A stretch of 64,000 bases of DNA from Serratia symbiotica (GTDB lineage: Bacteria > Pseudomonadota > Gammaproteobacteria > Enterobacterales > Enterobacteriaceae): assembly GCF_000821185.2 (NCBI RefSeq), contig NZ_CP050855.1:992001-1056000 (forward strand), written 5' to 3'. Shown here one piece after another: positions 60,927-64,000 of this stretch. The notes under the pieces are model-generated. The model was not told the origin of the DNA, searched no databases, and saw only the letters and a list, made by a program, of their open reading frames with translations. Position 1 is the first letter of the stretch. Each line of letters begins with the position of its first letter. The position numbers were made by a program, and so were the translations under genes.

Positions 60927-61012
60927 TTACCCGTCATCTTTCAAGCAGCAGCGTTGCTACCTGCACTCGGTCATGCGGCCCATCCGTAGGCCTCACCCCT
61001 TGCGGGGTGAGC
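60927..61012 (-). repeat. Possible partial ERIC-like remnant
   Basis: TTACCCGTCATCTTTCAAGC resembles the reverse of an ERIC right end, and a CTCACCCCTTGCGGGGTGAG hairpin follows near 60992-61011. The other half is not recognisable, so identification is tentative. The hairpin may end the opp transcript. Confidence 0.4.
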
Positions 61013-61152
61013 GAACTGGGTGCCTAGCGGAAATTTGAAATCCAGGTAAGTATCATTGATTAATAAAAAATGCCACTGACTCGTTGGGCACCCAATTTTT
61101 GGGATGCCGTTTAAATTTTTAGCGGGACTTGTTTACCCGGCGGGGAAAAGGC

Positions 61153-61476
61153 TTACTCTTTCCACAGAATGTGGCACAGCTTGTGGTTTTTCTCGCGGCA
61201 CAGCAACACGCGGGCAAATACATCGTTGATCGGTTCGCCATCGCTGTCCGCCAGGCCGATCACCACCTCGGCGAAGAAATCTGGATCCAACTCGACGTCT
61301 ACATGTTCCTGCCAGTCTTCCGACGGGTCGTACAACTCAGCGGCACCGCGTTGCTCAAACTGCAAATTGAACAGCAAAATATCCGCCGGATCCAGATTGT
61401 CGCCAGCCAGCGCCAAAAAGATATCGTAGGCTTGTTCCAATGTTTCGTCTTCGGTAAGGCGGTTATTCAATTCCAT
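61153..61476 (-). CDS. yciU: YciU family protein (UPF0263)
   Basis: 107-residue acidic protein (E. coli 109), DsDNA-mimic-like family DUF440. [38 protein letters not shown] and [12 protein letters not shown] are conserved. Convergent with oppF and followed on the same strand by cls upstream, as in E. coli. Function uncertain. Confidence 0.92.
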   Translation of the reverse strand: MELNNRLTEDETLEQAYDIFLALAGDNLDPADILLFNLQFEQRGAAELYDPSEDWQEHVDVELDPDFFAEVVIGLADSDGEPINDVFARVLLCREKNHKLCHILWKE

Positions 61477-61530
61477 AAAAAAATCCTGATAAAATGATTG
61501 GGCGCTATTTAAGTACGCGCAGTAAGGCTT

Positions 61531-62991
61531 TTATAGAAATGGGCTGAAAAAGTAGAATAGTCGCTCAAGCAAACGGTGCCAGAATGGCCGCTTTTGCCAT
61601 TCTTTGGCATTCAGCAGTGTTGAACGAGCGATATAGTCTTCTTGCACGCAGGCCAGATCGCTGCCAAAGCCATCATCGTCGATTACTAGCGTGATTTCAA
61701 AGTTTAGCCACAGGCTGCGCATGTCGAGATTGACGGTGCCGATCAAGCTGAGTTGGCCGTCTACTAACACGCTTTTGGTATGCAGCAGGCCACCGGTAAA
61801 CTGGTAAATATTCACCCCAGCTTCCAGCAACTCGGAGAAAAATGCCCGGCTAGCCCAGCGCACCATCGTAGAATCGTTGCCGCGCGGCACGATGATGCTA
61901 ACCTTAACCCCGCGTAGGGCCGCAGTGCAGATAGCGTGCAACAGATCGTCGCTTGGCACAAAGTACGGCGTGGTCATGATCAATTGCTCTCGCGCCGAAT
62001 AGACCGCCGTCAGTAGCGCCTGATGGATCAACTCTTCCGGGAAGCCAGGGCCGGAAGCGATCACCTGGATGGTGTGGCCGCTTTCCTGTTCGCACGGCAT
62101 GATATTGACATCAGGGGGTGGCGGAAAAATACGTTTGCCGGTTTCAATCTCCCAGTCGCAGGCATACACGATACCTATGGTGGTGGCTACCGGGCCTTCC
62201 ATACGTGCCATCAAGTCAATCCACTGGCCCACCCCAGCGTCCTGCTTGAAGTAGCGCGGATCGACCATATTCATGCTGCCAGTATAGGCAATGTAATTAT
62301 CGACCAGCACTACTTTGCGGTGCTGGCGTAGATCCATGCGGCGCAAGAAAACGCGCAACAGGTTAACCTTCAGCGCTTCGACAACCTTTATGCCAGCATG
62401 GCGCATCATGCTCGGATAGGGGCTACGGAAAAACTGCAAGCTGCCGGCAGAGTCCAGCATCAAACGGCAATGCACACCCCGGCGGGCAGCAGCCATCAGC
62501 GATTCGGCTACCTGATCGACCAGACCGCCAGGCTGCCAGATGTAGAACACCATGTCGATGTTATGGCGAGCCAATCCAATATCACGGATCAGCGCCTTTA
62601 GCGTTTCATCAGTGGTAGTGAACAATTGGAGCTGATTGCCTTTGACGCCATCGATGCCCTGTCGGCGATCGCACAGTTGGAATAGCGGCCTGGCCACTGG
62701 GCTGTACTCGGTGGCGAAGATCCTGCGGCTTTCTTTCAGTTCATTCAGCCTGCTGGCGGTGGAGGGCCACATTGCCTTGGCACGTTCGGCACGGCGTCTG
62801 CCCAGATGCAACTCACCAAAGGATAAATAGGCCACGATGCCTACAAGCGGCAGAATATAAATAACCAGCAGCCACGCCATTGACGAAGGTACTGCGCGGC
62901 GTTTCATCAAAATACGCAGCGTCACCCCGGCGATAAGCAGCCAGTAGCCGAACACCATGAGCCAATCGATTACAGTATAAAATGTTGTCAT
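61531..62991 (-). CDS. cls: Cardiolipin synthase A
   Basis: Condenses two phosphatidylglycerols to cardiolipin and glycerol at the inner membrane. 486 residues as in E. coli. Two N-terminal helices (about 5-60), then two HKD phospholipase D motifs: [18 protein letters not shown] and [20 protein letters not shown]. The frame is open upstream through a repeat; ATG at 62991 ([12 protein letters not shown]) is chosen by homology. Confidence 0.96.
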   Translation of the reverse strand: MTTFYTVIDWLMVFGYWLLIAGVTLRILMKRRAVPSSMAWLLVIYILPLVGIVAYLSFGELHLGRRRAERAKAMWPSTASRLNELKESRRIFATEYSPVARPLFQLCDRRQGIDGVKGNQLQLFTTTDETLKALIRDIGLARHNIDMVFYIWQPGGLVDQVAESLMAAARRGVHCRLMLDSAGSLQFFRSPYPSMMRHAGIKVVEALKVNLLRVFLRRMDLRQHRKVVLVDNYIAYTGSMNMVDPRYFKQDAGVGQWIDLMARMEGPVATTIGIVYACDWEIETGKRIFPPPPDVNIMPCEQESGHTIQVIASGPGFPEELIHQALLTAVYSAREQLIMTTPYFVPSDDLLHAICTAALRGVKVSIIVPRGNDSTMVRWASRAFFSELLEAGVNIYQFTGGLLHTKSVLVDGQLSLIGTVNLDMRSLWLNFEITLVIDDDGFGSDLACVQEDYIARSTLLNAKEWQKRPFWHRLLERLFYFFSPFL

Positions 62992-63099
62992 AAGGCTGAA
63001 AATTCCGTTTGCAAACCACACATGAGGAGTGTACGCACAGATCGGCAAAGGGGAAACCTTTTCTGGGCGCTGATACTGCATAATTATGATGAAGTTAAG

Positions 63100-63175
63100 A
63101 ACGCACGCTGCGGTTGTTGTGCGCTGTCCGTGTCCAAAATGGCGACAACAAAGTATGCCTACTGGGATAGGTTCT
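63100..63175. repeat. MITE-like repeat, right-half fragment
   Basis: CGCACGCTGCGGTTGTTGTG, then GTCCAAAATGGCGACAACAA and GCCTACTGGGATAGGTTCT match the right half of the 12763-12902 copy. The left half is missing. It lies upstream of cls and accounts for the false 5' extension of that frame. Confidence 0.72.
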
Positions 63176-63426
63176 AAGAAATACAATGTGTCTTTGGAAT
63201 AGCTAGAGGGGTGTGCCAATCAAGGCTAATGAGCCAGGTAGAAAGTGCGATGAGATCGAAATGATTTCCGATGCGCATGGACTAAACGGCCAGATTACGT
63301 TTTTCTACGGTTACTGAGGGTTAAGAGTCTGTACCGCTTTCGGTCGGTGAATATCCTCAGACATAAAATCTTTGTTTAACACCGAAATAATTATTTTTAA
63401 TTATTTGTCTATTATTTTTCTTCTAT

Positions 63427-63723
63427 TTAAAATACCTGCTTAAACGGCTTGATCGTCACTTGCGCATAAACTCCGGCTGCAACATAGGGGTCTTGCTCGG
63501 CCCAGGTTTTGGCATCTGCCAGCGTAGTGAATTCCGCAATCACTGTCGAACCGGTAAAACCTGCGTTGCCGGGATCATTGCTATCGATAGCCGGGTTCGG
63601 CCCGGCCACCACCAGGCGGCCAGCGTCACGCAGCGCCTGTAGGCGTGCCAGATGCGCCGGGCGTGCTGACAGGCGATTCTCCAACGACTGTGGAACATCT
63701 TGCGTGTAGATTAGATAAAGCAT
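63427..63723 (-). CDS. yciI: YciI-family protein
   Basis: 98-residue ferredoxin-like fold protein of the YciI/YCII family. [20 protein letters not shown] and [20 protein letters not shown] carry the conserved His/Asp. [20 protein letters not shown] follows. AAAGGTG precedes the ATG. Function unknown. tonB, normally next in E. coli, is not found in the short spacer. Confidence 0.93.
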   Translation of the reverse strand: MLYLIYTQDVPQSLENRLSARPAHLARLQALRDAGRLVVAGPNPAIDSNDPGNAGFTGSTVIAEFTTLADAKTWAEQDPYVAAGVYAQVTIKPFKQVF

Positions 63724-63893
63724 GTTTCACCTTTAAATCATTGTTATAAAATGGCTAAGTCAGGGTAACGTAAAAGGCGAAGTAAAGGAAACGCCTAAAA
63801 CGCTTAGGACAAATTCTATTTCGGCTAAAGCTTACGCCTTGAAGCCGCAAGCTTTTATTCGTATAGTGCGCCGCGCGGTCAATTAAGTGATGC

Positions 63894-64000
63894 ATGAGAG
63901 CTGAGAAAATAGTGGAACTGATTAGAGAAAAACTCCAACTCCCTGCGGGGAAAAGCAAACTGCTGTTGCATTCTTGCTGCGCTCCTTGTTCTGGTGAGGT
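63894..64000 (+). CDS. queH: Epoxyqueuosine reductase QueH, 3'-truncated by window edge
   Basis: 35 codons to the window edge. [14 protein letters not shown] is the N-terminal Cys-Cys and CxxC motif of QueH, which reduces epoxyqueuosine to queuosine in tRNA with an iron-sulfur cofactor. Start is ATG 63894; the rest of the gene is outside. Divergent from yciI. Confidence 0.85.
   Translation, partial: MRAEKIVELIREKLQLPAGKSKLLLHSCCAPCSGE

Overview
The window comes from a gamma-proteobacterium of the order Enterobacterales, most likely a Serratia. Gene order follows the E. coli/Yersinia/Serratia backbone in several blocks: yoaA-tsaB-yeaY-rnd-minEDC-ycgL-ycgM; ycgN-dsbB-nhaB-fadR; yeaD-gapA-msrB-yeaC-ansA-sppA-ydjA-selD-topB-ynjH-xthA; tRNA-Tyr-purU-ychJ-rssB-galU-ugd-epimerase-hns-tdk-oppABCDF-yciU-cls-yciI. 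Many insertion sequences, an intron fragment, dispersed repeats and freshly decayed genes (yoaB, rssA, adhE, a fimbrial subunit, no recognisable fadD) suggest a genome in early reduction, as in the aphid symbiont Serratia symbiotica. The species name is inference; the decay can be read directly.

Layout: 1-10.9 kb is backbone metabolism and division (partial zwf, yoaB pseudogene, yoaA, tsaB, yeaY, an empty gap where fadD normally lies, rnd, a broken unknown gene, minEDC, ycgL, ycgM). 11.6-19.6 kb is a chaperone-usher fimbrial cluster: pilin, broken second pilin, usher, chaperone, three minor subunits, two-domain tip adhesin, LuxR-type regulator. 19.8-23.6 kb holds ycgN, dsbB, nhaB and fadR. 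23.8-30.5 kb is a mosaic island: two broken IS256-family transposases, an orphan membrane protein, a 299-bp element with long inverted ends, a restriction-endonuclease fragment, kfrA divergent from a RelE/HigB-type toxin-antitoxin pair, a GntR fragment, and a collapsed group II intron lying in an IS630 remnant. 30.5-43 kb is backbone again. 43.2-52 kb holds tRNA-Tyr, purU, ychJ, an rssA remnant, rssB and a galU-ugd-epimerase sugar-nucleotide set, with an intact IS4-type element inserted in the terminator shared with hns. 52.5-64 kb holds tdk, a collapsed adhE, an intact IS3-type element, the complete opp operon, yciU, cls, yciI and the start of queH.

Functional themes: MinCDE places the division septum. 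GalU, Ugd and the epimerase form a path from UTP plus glucose-1-phosphate to UDP-glucuronate and UDP-galacturonate. OppABCDF imports peptides. DsbB reoxidises DsbA, which the fimbrial subunits with paired cysteines would need. RssB controls RpoS turnover. fadR is intact although fadD is missing at its usual place and adhE is destroyed.

Three repeat families occur: ERIC elements (one short, two with an enlarged centre, one possible remnant), a roughly 140-bp MITE-like repeat whose ends resemble AGAGCCTATCCCAGTAGG (five full or partial copies), and the single 299-bp inverted-end element. The most informative observations are the hidden adhE and rssA remnants, the IS4 insertion that splits a terminator with a 12-bp target duplication, the nested island, and a 26-codon open frame with a strong ribosome binding site just before oppA.
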